DNA of 6,615 nucleotides from Bacillota bacterium (lineage in GTDB: Bacteria > Bacillota > Desulfitobacteriia > Desulfitobacteriales > JAJXUE01). Shown piece after piece: positions 1 to 6,544 of the stretch. The notes beneath the pieces are model-generated. The model saw only the letters and a list, made by a program, of their open reading frames with translations. It made no database searches and was not told the origin of the DNA. How positions within the stretch are numbered: position 1 is the first letter of the stretch; each line of letters begins with the position of its first letter. The stretch lies in assembly GCA_021786555.1 (NCBI GenBank), contig JAJYNB010000419.1:1-6615 (forward strand), written 5' to 3'. The position numbers were made by a program, and so were the translations under genes.

Positions 1-113
1 AAGTTGTTGAATCTGTTGGAATAAGGGGTGATACTAGGCGGAGTTTTTCAACAGCCTGGAGCGCTTTTTTCTTGGGTAGAATGCAGCTCTCCTGCCCAGG
101 GCATATTGTTATT

Positions 114-120
114 GAGGTGA
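114..120 (+). promoter_or_regulatory. Shine-Dalgarno site that sets the mnmE start
   Basis: GAGGTGA is a seven-base match to the 3' end of 16S rRNA and ends 5 nt before the GTG at 126. This favours 126 over the further upstream in-frame TTG at 72, which would add 18 residues (including a CPGH stretch) not found in MnmE proteins and has no comparable site in front of it. The GTG at 117 lies inside the site itself. Confidence 0.75.
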
Positions 121-125
121 ATGCA

Positions 126-1484
126 GTGTTTGGCGACACGATAGCTGCTGTATCAACTGCCATGGGTGAAGCAGGTATAGGGATAGTTCGCGTCAGCGGG
201 CCTGAGGCAATGGAGATATTGAGCAAGATTTTTCGCCCAAAGAATCCCGAAAGATTCGCCAAGGGCTTGGGTTACCGCATCTATTACGGCCAAGTGTTTG
301 ATCCGGATTCCGGCAGCAGTGTCGATGAAGTCCTGGTCAGCGTTATGCGTGGGCCTAATTCCTTTACCGGAGAGGATGTTGTGGAGATAAACTGCCACGG
401 AGGATTGGTTGCCCAGCGCGGGATACTTGCCTTATTACTAAGATTGGGGGCGCAGTCGGCAGAGCCCGGCGAGTTTACGAAACGGGCTTTTGTGAATGGA
501 AGGCTGGATTTAGCCCAGGCTGAGGCTGTGATTGATCTTATCAGGGCCAAGACATCCCTGGGGGCCTCATCCGCCCTTGAACAACTAAGGGGACGGCTTT
601 CTGATGAGGTAACGGGATGCAGAAATTCCCTCTTAGAGATTCTGGCTCAAATTGAGGCTGGAATAGATTTTCCTGAAGAAGGACTGGATTTGGATAGCGG
701 CGAGATTTTGTTGGAAAAATTGCAGAACGTTATCGCGCGAATCGAAGAATTGCTTAGTGGTTCCAAGAGGGGCAAGATCCTGCGGGAAGGGTTAAGTACT
801 GCGATTATCGGTCGCCCTAATGTAGGCAAGTCGAGTTTACTTAATGCTCTTTTGGGAGAAGAAAGGGCGATTGTGACGGACATTCCTGGGACTACCCGGG
901 ATGTTTTAGAGGAATATATAAGCATAAAAGGGATTCCACTAAAGCTGATTGATACTGCGGGGATTAGGACCACGGAAGACATGGTGGAGCGTTTGGGTGT
1001 GGACAGGGCCTTGAAGGCGCTGGAAAAGGCAGATTTAGTTTTATTCGTGTTGGAAGCTGGGCTCAGTCTTACTTCAGATGAGAAGAAGTTGTTGGCAGGG
1101 GTTCCCCAGGAAAAACTGGTCCTAGTGGTTAATAAGATTGATCTTGGCCCTGATTGGCGCCCCCCCGTAGAAGGACCTACTTTTTATGTGTCAGCCCTTG
1201 AGCAGCGCGGTATTGAGGAATTAGAGGACGGCATAATAGAAGTTGTAGCTGGAAAGCAAACCGCTGAAAGTGCTGTAGTCAGTAACATTAGGCATATAAA
1301 TTCTTTGGAGGGAAGTGCCGCCAAGGTAAGGGATGCAGTTAGTTCGCTGCGGCACAGGATTCCGCCTGATGTGGTCTCGATTGATGTCCGGGCAGCTTGG
1401 GAGCTGCTAGGCGAGATAACAGGTGAGACCGTCGGTGAAGATTTATTGGATGAGATTTTTTCTCGCTTTTGCATTGGGAAGTAG
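126..1484 (+). CDS. mnmE: tRNA uridine-5-carboxymethylaminomethyl modification GTPase MnmE (TrmE)
   Basis: MnmE is a cytosolic, dimeric, G-domain GTPase that acts with MnmG to place (carboxymethyl)aminomethyl groups at C5 of the wobble uridine (U34) of tRNAs reading NNA/NNG codons, using a methylene-tetrahydrofolate donor. The GTG start at 126 gives 452 residues, close to the usual 450-460, and opens with FGDTIAAVST, matching the family N-terminus. Visible in order: the N-terminal folate-binding/dimerisation domain (about 1-120, with GEFTKRAFVNGRLDLAQAEA just after), the helical domain, and an inserted G domain with the P-loop GRPNVGKSS (229-237), the TTRD switch, DTAG (276-279) and NKID (336-339). 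It ends in the conserved FCIGK tail with the family's C-terminal Cys (449). All key residues are present and nothing is truncated. It is the first gene of an mnmE-mnmG-rsmG operon. Identity is near certain; the start is well supported by the ribosome binding site and homologous length. Confidence 0.97.
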   Translation: MFGDTIAAVSTAMGEAGIGIVRVSGPEAMEILSKIFRPKNPERFAKGLGYRIYYGQVFDPDSGSSVDEVLVSVMRGPNSFTGEDVVEINCHGGLVAQRGILALLLRLGAQSAEPGEFTKRAFVNGRLDLAQAEAVIDLIRAKTSLGASSALEQLRGRLSDEVTGCRNSLLEILAQIEAGIDFPEEGLDLDSGEILLEKLQNVIARIEELLSGSKRGKILREGLSTAIIGRPNVGKSSLLNALLGEERAIVTDIPGTTRDVLEEYISIKGIPLKLIDTAGIRTTEDMVERLGVDRALKALEKADLVLFVLEAGLSLTSDEKKLLAGVPQEKLVLVVNKIDLGPDWRPPVEGPTFYVSALEQRGIEELEDGIIEVVAGKQTAESAVVSNIRHINSLEGSAAKVRDAVSSLRHRIPPDVVSIDVRAAWELLGEITGETVGEDLLDEIFSRFCIGK

Positions 1485-1493
1485 GAGTGGAGC

Positions 1494-3398
1494 ATGGATT
1501 ATTCAGCTGGAAAATATGACGTTATTGTTATTGGTGCTGGCCATGCCGGATGTGAGGCTGCATTAGCCTCAGCCCGTATGAATTGCAGGACTCTTCTGCT
1601 AACGTTAAATCTGGATAATATTGCCTTAATGCCCTGCAACCCGTCGGTGGGCGGGCCTGCAAAGGGTCATTTGGTGAGAGAGATTGATGCGCTTGGCGGT
1701 GAAATGGCGCTTAATACTGACAAGACCGCTATTCAGGTCCGCACTCTTAACATGGGGAAGGGTCCGGCTGTTCATGCCTTGCGGGCCCAATCAGACAAAA
1801 AGGCGTATATGACTTCCATGCGCCGGGTTTTGGAGAACGAGCCAAGGCTGGACGTAAAGCAAGCAAGTGTGGAGAGGCTGTTGGTTGAAAGAGGGCGCAT
1901 TCAAGGGGTTGTAACTACCACAGGTGCCAGATTTGAAGCCTTAAGTGTCGTCGTTACCACCGGTACATATTTAAAGGGCAGGGTTATTGTCGGATTCACA
2001 ACTTTTACTGCCGGGCCCAACGGGCAATTGGCTGCCATGGGACTTTCCCAGTCCTTGCTGGAAAACGGTGTAGATTTGGGGCGGTTTAAAACCGGAACTC
2101 CTCCGAGGATTCACAAGGACTCGGTTGATTTTTCCAAGTTGGTTATCCAGCCTGGGGATGCAGAGCTGCCGCAGTTCTCCTTTTTGCCAACCTATAATCC
2201 GTTTTTGCAGGGTAAGGCTGAGCGGCAGTTGCCCTGCTGGCTGGGCTATACTTCAAGAGAAGCTCATTCCATTATCAGGGCAAACCTTCACCGTGCCCCT
2301 CTGTACAGCGGAATAATAGAGGGAACCGGGCCCCGCTATTGTCCTTCAATTGAGGATAAAGTTGTAAGGTTCGCCGGCAAGGAAGGGCATCAGATTTTTT
2401 TGGAGCCCGAAGGGTGGGAAACCAAGGAAATGTATGTGGCCGGATTATCCACCAGCCTGCCCGAGGATGTTCAAATCAGTATGCTGCGTAGTATTCCCGG
2501 TTTGGCCAAGGTGGAAATGCTAAGGGCCGGCTATGCCATAGAATACGATTATATAAAGCCCTATCAGCTCTCCCTGTCTCTTGAAGTTAAAAATTTGCCC
2601 GGCCTTTTTTCGGCGGGACAGATTAATGGCACTTCGGGATATGAGGAGGCAGCCGCCCAGGGTTTGCTTGCTGGGATTAACGCCGCGTTAAAAGCGCAGG
2701 GCAGGGATCCGTTTATTCTTTCCAGGTCCGATGCCTATATTGGTGTATTGGTCGATGACCTGGTGACTAAGGGAATTACCGAACCTTACCGGATTCTTAC
2801 CTCCCGCGCTGAGTACAGATTGCTCTTACGTCAGGATAACGCGGATTTGCGTCTCACTGAGCTTGGCAGGGAAGTGGGCTTGGTTGATGATGAGCGTTAC
2901 CGCAGATTTGATGCTAAACAGCAGCAGATCGATAGAATCAAACAAACACTGGCAGAAAGAGTTGTCAGCCCGGCTGAGCGGGAGTTTCAGGCTGTCTTGA
3001 GGCAGAAGAGTAGTTCAGAGCTGCGAGGGCCTATGAATGCGCTTGATCTTCTACGGCGGCCGGAACTGACGTTCGCTGATTTGATCCAGTTTGTCTCCTT
3101 TGCCGAGGATGTGTCAGGGGAGGTGGCTGAACAAGTTGAGATTCAGGTTAAATATGAAGGATATATTGAAAAGCAGGGCGCTCAGGTAGCCAGATTCCTA
3201 AAAATGGAGCAGCGCAGGTTACCGGACAATTTGGACTATGAACTGGTGACGGGTTTATCTACTGAAGGGAGACAGCGGCTAATTTTAGTGCATCCGCTTA
3301 ACCTGGGGCAGGCGTCTCGAATCAGTGGGGTTTCCCCAGCAGATATATCAGTGTTGATGGTATATCTGGAACAGCGTCGCAGGGGTGGTCAGGCATGA
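1494..3398 (+). CDS. mnmG: tRNA uridine-5-carboxymethylaminomethyl modification enzyme MnmG (GidA)
   Basis: MnmG is the FAD- and NADH-dependent partner of MnmE; the two form a complex that modifies U34 of tRNA. The 634-residue product is close to the E. coli and B. subtilis proteins (about 629). The N-terminal Rossmann dinucleotide motif GAGHAG is at 14-19. CNPSVGGPAKG (from C48) and GPRYCPSIEDK (C283) carry the two conserved cysteines of the family. GRFKTGTPPRI, the second FAD-contact block GLFSAGQINGTSGYEEAAAQ (370 onward) and TEPYRILTSRAEYRLLLRQD (429 onward) follow. The C-terminal helical tRNA/MnmE-binding domain ends in LNLGQASRISGVSPADISVL plus a short basic tail. The ATG at 1494 is preceded by a GGAG site overlapping the mnmE stop codon, with a 9-nt gap between genes, so the two are surely co-transcribed and perhaps translationally coupled. 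No damage or odd insertion is visible. Confidence 0.98.
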   Translation: MDYSAGKYDVIVIGAGHAGCEAALASARMNCRTLLLTLNLDNIALMPCNPSVGGPAKGHLVREIDALGGEMALNTDKTAIQVRTLNMGKGPAVHALRAQSDKKAYMTSMRRVLENEPRLDVKQASVERLLVERGRIQGVVTTTGARFEALSVVVTTGTYLKGRVIVGFTTFTAGPNGQLAAMGLSQSLLENGVDLGRFKTGTPPRIHKDSVDFSKLVIQPGDAELPQFSFLPTYNPFLQGKAERQLPCWLGYTSREAHSIIRANLHRAPLYSGIIEGTGPRYCPSIEDKVVRFAGKEGHQIFLEPEGWETKEMYVAGLSTSLPEDVQISMLRSIPGLAKVEMLRAGYAIEYDYIKPYQLSLSLEVKNLPGLFSAGQINGTSGYEEAAAQGLLAGINAALKAQGRDPFILSRSDAYIGVLVDDLVTKGITEPYRILTSRAEYRLLLRQDNADLRLTELGREVGLVDDERYRRFDAKQQQIDRIKQTLAERVVSPAEREFQAVLRQKSSSELRGPMNALDLLRRPELTFADLIQFVSFAEDVSGEVAEQVEIQVKYEGYIEKQGAQVARFLKMEQRRLPDNLDYELVTGLSTEGRQRLILVHPLNLGQASRISGVSPADISVLMVYLEQRRRGGQA

Positions 3399-4114
3399 TG
3401 TTGGAAGAGGTCCTGCGAACGGGTGCGAGGGAAATTGGTTTTGACCTGACTGCGCAGCAGGTGTTCGCCTTTATGCGCTTTCTGGACTTGCTCCAGGAGT
3501 GGAATAAGAAGTTTAATTTGACTGCAATTACTGATGAACAGGAAATAGTGGCGAAGCATTTCCTTGATTCCTTGCTTTTGGCTTGTTACATACCAGCCAG
3601 CGGATCATTGGTGGACGTGGGGACCGGCGCAGGATTTCCAGGCTTGCCCATAAAAATTGTCTATCCGGAACTCGGAGTTACGCTGGTGGATTCTCTGGCG
3701 AAACGGGTTTCCTTTCTGGAAGTGGTGGTGTCTGAATTAGGTTTAGAGGGTGTAGAGGTCTTACATTCCAGGGCTGAAGATATGGGTAAGAGGGTTGGCA
3801 TGCGTGAAGGGTTTGACAGTGTAGTTGCCAGAGCCGTGTCACGCTTGAGTGTACTGAGTGAATATTGTCTGCCTTTGGCCAAAGTGGGTGGGCGGTTTAT
3901 TGCTGCCAAGGGGCCTGGCGTGGATCAGGAAGTCCATGAGGCCGCAGGCGCTCTCCGTATTCTGGGTGGGCAGCTGGTCAAGATAGTGGAGACAAGACTT
4001 CCGGGTAAGCCGGACATTAGAACCATTGTAATCGTCGATAAAATCTGTTCAACTCCTGCTCAGTACCCGCGTAAAGCGGGACTGCCAGAGAAAAAGCCGC
4101 TGGAAGGAACCTGA
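3395..4114 (+). CDS. rsmG: 16S rRNA (guanine-N7)-methyltransferase RsmG (GidB)
   Basis: RsmG is a SAM-dependent methyltransferase that makes m7G at the conserved G527 (E. coli numbering) of 16S rRNA; its loss is known to give low-level streptomycin resistance. The product is 239 residues, the same as the B. subtilis protein. It shows the N-terminal WNKKFNLTAI segment (36-45), HFLDSL (55-60), and the SAM-binding motif I VDVGTGAGFPGLPI (73-86). VDSLAKRVSFL and VVARAVSRLSVL follow, and then GGRFIAAKGP. The ATG at 3395 overlaps the mnmG stop as ATGA, and AGGGGTGG sits 6 nt upstream; the adjacent ATG at 3398 is an equally possible start one codon later. The overlap suggests translational coupling to mnmG. 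The final codons form the 5' arm of a terminator, so the operon ends here. Confidence 0.96.
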   Translation: MMLEEVLRTGAREIGFDLTAQQVFAFMRFLDLLQEWNKKFNLTAITDEQEIVAKHFLDSLLLACYIPASGSLVDVGTGAGFPGLPIKIVYPELGVTLVDSLAKRVSFLEVVVSELGLEGVEVLHSRAEDMGKRVGMREGFDSVVARAVSRLSVLSEYCLPLAKVGGRFIAAKGPGVDQEVHEAAGALRILGGQLVKIVETRLPGKPDIRTIVIVDKICSTPAQYPRKAGLPEKKPLEGT

Positions 4115-4134
4115 GTTTGGGTTCCTTTTCTCTT
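4102..4134 (+). terminator. Rho-independent terminator of the mnmE-mnmG-rsmG operon
   Basis: AAGGAACC (4104-4111) pairs perfectly with GGTTCCTT (4120-4127), leaving an 8-nt loop. Two G-T pairs can extend the stem outward, and a T-rich tract (TTCTCTT) follows. The rsmG stop codon TGA (4112-4114) is the first three bases of the loop. The U-tract is short and interrupted, so termination may be partial and some transcription could continue into parAB. Confidence 0.7.
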
Positions 4135-4220
4135 CGCCACCAACCGTTAAAACCTGGGAAGTTTGGTTTGGGAGAAGGAAGAACAGGACGCAGCGTGGAA
4201 TATACAGTAGATGCTGTGGG

Positions 4221-4226
4221 AAAGGG
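4221..4226 (+). promoter_or_regulatory. Ribosome binding site that sets the parA start
   Basis: AAAGGG (followed by CGAT) lies 8 nt before the GTG at 4235. The upstream in-frame ATG at 4211 has no purine-rich site at the right distance and would put eight extra residues (MLWERAIY) before the family start. The GTG choice gives exactly the 253 residues of B. subtilis Soj. Confidence 0.7.
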
Positions 4227-4234
4227 CGATTTAT

Positions 4235-4996
4235 GTGGGCCAGATAATTGCTATTGCGAATCAAAAAGGCGGTGTGGCTAAAACTACGACTGCTATTAAC
4301 CTCGGGGCTTGTTTGGCTGAATTAGGGAGCACTGTCCTGGTAGTTGACAATGACCCACAAGGGAATGCTACCAGCGGCTTGGGAATTGAGCGGGACAATG
4401 TGAGCCAATGTCTGTATAATGTTATTATTGACGGGGAACCCCTTGAGGAAGTTATTCTGGCGACGGAAACCCCGGGCCTTAAAGTGGCTCCCGCTACCAT
4501 TCAACTCGCCGGGGCGGAAATCGAACTTGTTTCCGCCATTTCCCGCGAGCACAAATTGAAAAGGGCCATTGAGAGTGTGCGTGACGATTTTGACTTTATC
4601 ATTATCGACTGTCCGCCTTCTTTGGGGTTATTGACACTTAACGCGTTGACTGCCGCTAATAGAGCCCTAATTCCAATTCAGTGTGAATATTATGCTCTGG
4701 AAGGATTGTCTTTGCTGATGAACACCATCAAACTGGTGCAAAAGCATTTAAATCCTTCGCTGGAGATCCTGGGTGTACTGCTGACGATGTTTGATGCCAG
4801 GACTAACCTGTCAATTCAGGTAGTGGATGAAGTTAAAGCGCATTTTCCCGGGAAGGTTTTTAAGAGTATAATCCCTCGTAATGTGCGATTAAGTGAGGCG
4901 CCAAGCCATGGTCAGGCCATAATATCTTATGATTCGAAGTCTCGGGGGGCCGAGATTTACAGGGAGTTGGCCAAGGAGGTCTTAGAGCTTGAGTAA
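4235..4996 (+). CDS. parA: Chromosome-partitioning ATPase ParA (Soj)
   Basis: ParA-type ATPase that binds DNA nonspecifically as an ATP dimer and is driven off by ParB, helping to separate replicated origins; in B. subtilis Soj also regulates DnaA. The GTG start gives 253 residues in register with B. subtilis Soj. The deviant Walker A box is KGGVAKTT (11-18), with signature Lys11 and Lys16 present but Ala at 15 where most relatives have Gly. Walker A' VDNDPQGN follows, with the hydrolysis residue Asp40, then Walker B FIIIDCPPS (121-129). Arg189 (DARTNLS) and Arg218 (IPRNVRLSEAP) match the DNA-binding arginines of Soj. The gene begins 120 nt after the rsmG stop and overlaps parB by 8 nt. No convincing promoter is seen: a TATACA at 4201 lacks a matching -35, so expression could come from weak upstream promoters or from read-through of the preceding terminator. 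Confidence 0.97.
   Translation: MGQIIAIANQKGGVAKTTTAINLGACLAELGSTVLVVDNDPQGNATSGLGIERDNVSQCLYNVIIDGEPLEEVILATETPGLKVAPATIQLAGAEIELVSAISREHKLKRAIESVRDDFDFIIIDCPPSLGLLTLNALTAANRALIPIQCEYYALEGLSLLMNTIKLVQKHLNPSLEILGVLLTMFDARTNLSIQVVDEVKAHFPGKVFKSIIPRNVRLSEAPSHGQAIISYDSKSRGAEIYRELAKEVLELE
4973..4980 (+). promoter_or_regulatory. Strong Shine-Dalgarno site for parB inside parA
   Basis: AAGGAGGT is a near-complete match to the anti-Shine-Dalgarno sequence and ends 8 nt before the TTG at 4989. It supports this non-ATG start, which lies within the last codons of parA. Confidence 0.85.
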
Positions 4997-5855
4997 AAAG
5001 GGTCTTGGCAGGGGTCTTCAGGCCTTGATTCCCGCTCCTGAGAATCAGGATACGGGAGTAAGGGAAATTTTGTTAGACCGTATCGAAGCAAATTCCCGTC
5101 AGCCGCGTAGGCAGTTTGATCCTGGGAAGTTACAGGAGTTGGCCGATTCCATTGCTACCCACGGGGTTGTTCAGCCTATAGTTGTAAGGGTTAAGGTCCC
5201 TGATAGGTTTGAAATAGTTGCCGGTGAGAGGCGTTTCAGGGCATGCCTGTTGGCTGGGCTCAAAACCGTTCCTGCTGTCTTGCGGGAGTGCAGTGATGCT
5301 GAAATGGCGGAGATTGCCTTGCTGGAGAATATTCAGCGTGAGGACTTGAATCCGATAGAGGAAGCCAACGCCTGTAGGAGTTTGATTGAGGAATACGGTT
5401 TTACCCAGGAGAGTCTGGCTTTGCGGATTGGCAAGAGTCGGCCTTTTGTCGCCAATTTATTAAGGCTCTTGTCCCTTCCTTTGCAGGCTCAACGTTATTT
5501 GGCTGAGGGGAGGATTTCTGTCGGCCATGCCAAGGCTTTGTTGGCTTTAGATGATAAATCTTTGTTGATGCTGGCCTTGGAAAAGGTTGTGAGGTCTGTT
5601 CTATCCGTGAGAGAAACTGAGGCACTGGTCAAGAGCATTTTAGATAAAACCCAACCCGAGGTACAGAAAGGGAAGTCCAGCAAGCGAGAGGAAATTGATC
5701 CGGTTGTTGCGCAAATTGAGGATAGGCTGCGCGCCTTGCTCCGTACCCAGGTTAAGATTAAGGCGTCGGGCGCCAAGGGTAAAATAGAAATTGAGTATTA
5801 CAGTAAAGAAGAGTTGAATCAAATTGTTGACACTTTGATTGGAGAGCTGAGTTAG
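4989..5855 (+). CDS. parB: Chromosome-partitioning protein ParB (Spo0J), CTP-dependent parS clamp
   Basis: ParB loads at parS, binds and hydrolyses CTP, slides along DNA as a clamp, recruits SMC/condensin to the origin and stimulates ParA. The product is 288 residues (B. subtilis Spo0J is 282). The basic N-terminal peptide SKKGLGRGLQALIP is the ParA-stimulating segment. The CTP-binding N domain shows GVVQPIVVR (59-67), GERRFRA (79-85) and ENIQREDLNP (113-122); Gly79, Arg81/82, Glu113 and Asn114 are offset by two from the residues defined in B. subtilis. The helix-turn-helix for parS recognition is around 139-160 (TQESLALRIGKSRPFVANLL). A charged linker (about 215-238) leads to the C-terminal dimerisation domain. 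The TTG start overlaps parA by 8 nt and has an excellent ribosome binding site, so translation is probably coupled. Three parS sites lie just downstream. The chromosomal rather than plasmid type is clear from context. Confidence 0.97.
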   Translation: MSKKGLGRGLQALIPAPENQDTGVREILLDRIEANSRQPRRQFDPGKLQELADSIATHGVVQPIVVRVKVPDRFEIVAGERRFRACLLAGLKTVPAVLRECSDAEMAEIALLENIQREDLNPIEEANACRSLIEEYGFTQESLALRIGKSRPFVANLLRLLSLPLQAQRYLAEGRISVGHAKALLALDDKSLLMLALEKVVRSVLSVRETEALVKSILDKTQPEVQKGKSSKREEIDPVVAQIEDRLRALLRTQVKIKASGAKGKIEIEYYSKEELNQIVDTLIGELS

Positions 5856-5898
5856 ATTCTGCTTAGAGCAGAGTGGTGAAATGAGTGCCGGTTTGCGG

Positions 5899-5945
5899 CT
5901 CCAGTTTATAATGTTCCACGTGGAACATTATAAACTGGAGTTTTT
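5899..5945 (+). terminator. Terminator of parAB built around parS site 1
   Basis: Positions 5899-5940 form a perfect 42-bp palindrome centred between 5919 and 5920, with no mismatch in its 21 base pairs. As RNA it can fold into a 19-bp stem with an ACGU tetraloop. The stem base is GC-rich (CTCCAG/CTGGAG), and it is followed at once by TTTTT (5941-5945). This is the form of a rho-independent terminator for + strand transcription, 43 nt after the parB stop. The other side has no A-run, so it should terminate only in the + direction. The central 16 bp are parS. Confidence 0.75.
5912..5927. promoter_or_regulatory. parS site 1 (ParB loading site)
   Basis: TGTTCCACGTGGAACA is a perfect 16-bp palindrome and a form of the conserved bacterial parS (TGTTTCACGTGAAACA in B. 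subtilis, with C/G in place of T/A at positions 5 and 12). It lies 56 nt after the parB stop codon and forms the centre of a longer palindrome with terminator features. Confidence 0.96.
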
Positions 5946-6060
5946 GCTTGGCCCGCTGCTAGGGAACAGCCATTATTAAGGAAGAACAGCGGCTGTCCCC
6001 TTGCTGTGGCTGAGTTTTTATCTGAGTCGGGCCGGTCTTGTTGTTGGCAAAGGAATAAAA

Positions 6061-6076
6061 TGTTCCACGTGGAACA
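6061..6076. promoter_or_regulatory. parS site 2 (ParB loading site)
   Basis: This is identical in its 16 bp to site 1, with dyad symmetry reaching 22 bp (6058-6079, AAA and TTT flanks). Its centre is 149 bp from that of site 1. There is no T-run beyond the symmetric flank, so unlike site 1 it does not look like a terminator. Confidence 0.96.
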
Positions 6077-6382
6077 TTTATGTATGCTGCGGTGTCTGTT
6101 TTGCGAAAGCATATGTGGGTGGAGGCCTTGGCTTGCTTAAAGGAGTGGCAGAGTTTACACGTTGACGGCCTGCCCTCTTGTAGAGAAATAACGCTCAGCT
6201 GAATGGGGAAGTGGAATGGATTTTTCCTAAGTGAGTGTCTCCTTACGAAAAGGTAACTGGATAGAGCGTTCGGGTTTCAAACATGCAGCTGTCCAGTGGT
6301 TAATTTTCTGTGGCGGATCAGAAGGCTTGCTGCCTTCACATAAACTCTGTATCAAGCGTGAGAGCCTTACGTGGAATTGAAA

Positions 6383-6398
6383 TGTTCCACGTGGAACA
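6383..6398. promoter_or_regulatory. parS site 3 (ParB loading site)
   Basis: This is identical in its 16 bp to sites 1 and 2, with symmetry reaching 24 bp (6379-6402, GAAA and TTTC flanks). Its centre is 322 bp from that of site 2. All three share the 20-bp core AATGTTCCACGTGGAACATT. Confidence 0.96.
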
Positions 6399-6544
6399 TT
6401 TCCTAGCCTTCGTAGATTAAATTTCGTGGGGGCCCCAAATATGAATGTTGGCTACGTTTACAGCCAGGGGTCCCACTGCTTTCCTGCTGCTTAAGATTAG
6501 TGGGAAGGTCAATGAGGATGCGAGCCGAAAAGTATTCTAGGCGA

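Noticed and set aside
77..82. TAGAAT as a -10 box for mnmE
   Set aside because: No TTGACA-like element lies 16-18 bp upstream; mnmE is probably transcribed from further left.
2125..2316. Plus-strand open frame of 63 codons inside mnmG
   Set aside because: It is an out-of-frame shadow of the well-conserved mnmG coding sequence.
2442..2454. DnaA-box-like TTATCCACC within mnmG (and a weaker TTATCCAG near 2141)
   Set aside because: Isolated near-matches inside a conserved coding region without an AT-rich unwinding element or clustering; not evidence for oriC in this window.
5906..6112. Minus-strand open frame of 68 codons spanning parS 1 and parS 2
   Set aside because: Its reading depends on the parS palindromes at both ends, it shows no recognisable domain, and it has no convincing ribosome binding site.
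6080..6202. Plus-strand open frame of 40 codons starting ATG right after parS 2 (begins MYAAVSVLRKHMW)
   Set aside because: Short, no Shine-Dalgarno site in front, no family recognised; length is within chance for this composition.
6251..6300. tRNA-like stretch (CTGGATAGAGCGTTCGGGTTTC resembles a D-arm and its neighbour)
   Set aside because: There is no GCTC partner for the D-stem, no anticodon stem and no T-arm or acceptor pairing; the resemblance is limited to about 12 bases.
6327..6355. Possible promoter TTGCTG, 17-bp spacer, TATCAA
   Set aside because: Only 3 of 6 and 4 of 6 consensus matches, and it is not placed at a sensible distance from any supported gene start.
6231..6380. Plus-strand open frame of about 49 codons starting GTG at 6231
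   Set aside because: The start immediately follows an in-frame stop and has no ribosome binding site; the product has no recognisable motif. It could be a remnant, but nothing supports this.
6429..6436. GGGGCCCC palindrome
   Set aside because: An 8-bp palindrome with no longer symmetry and no T-run; no function can be assigned.
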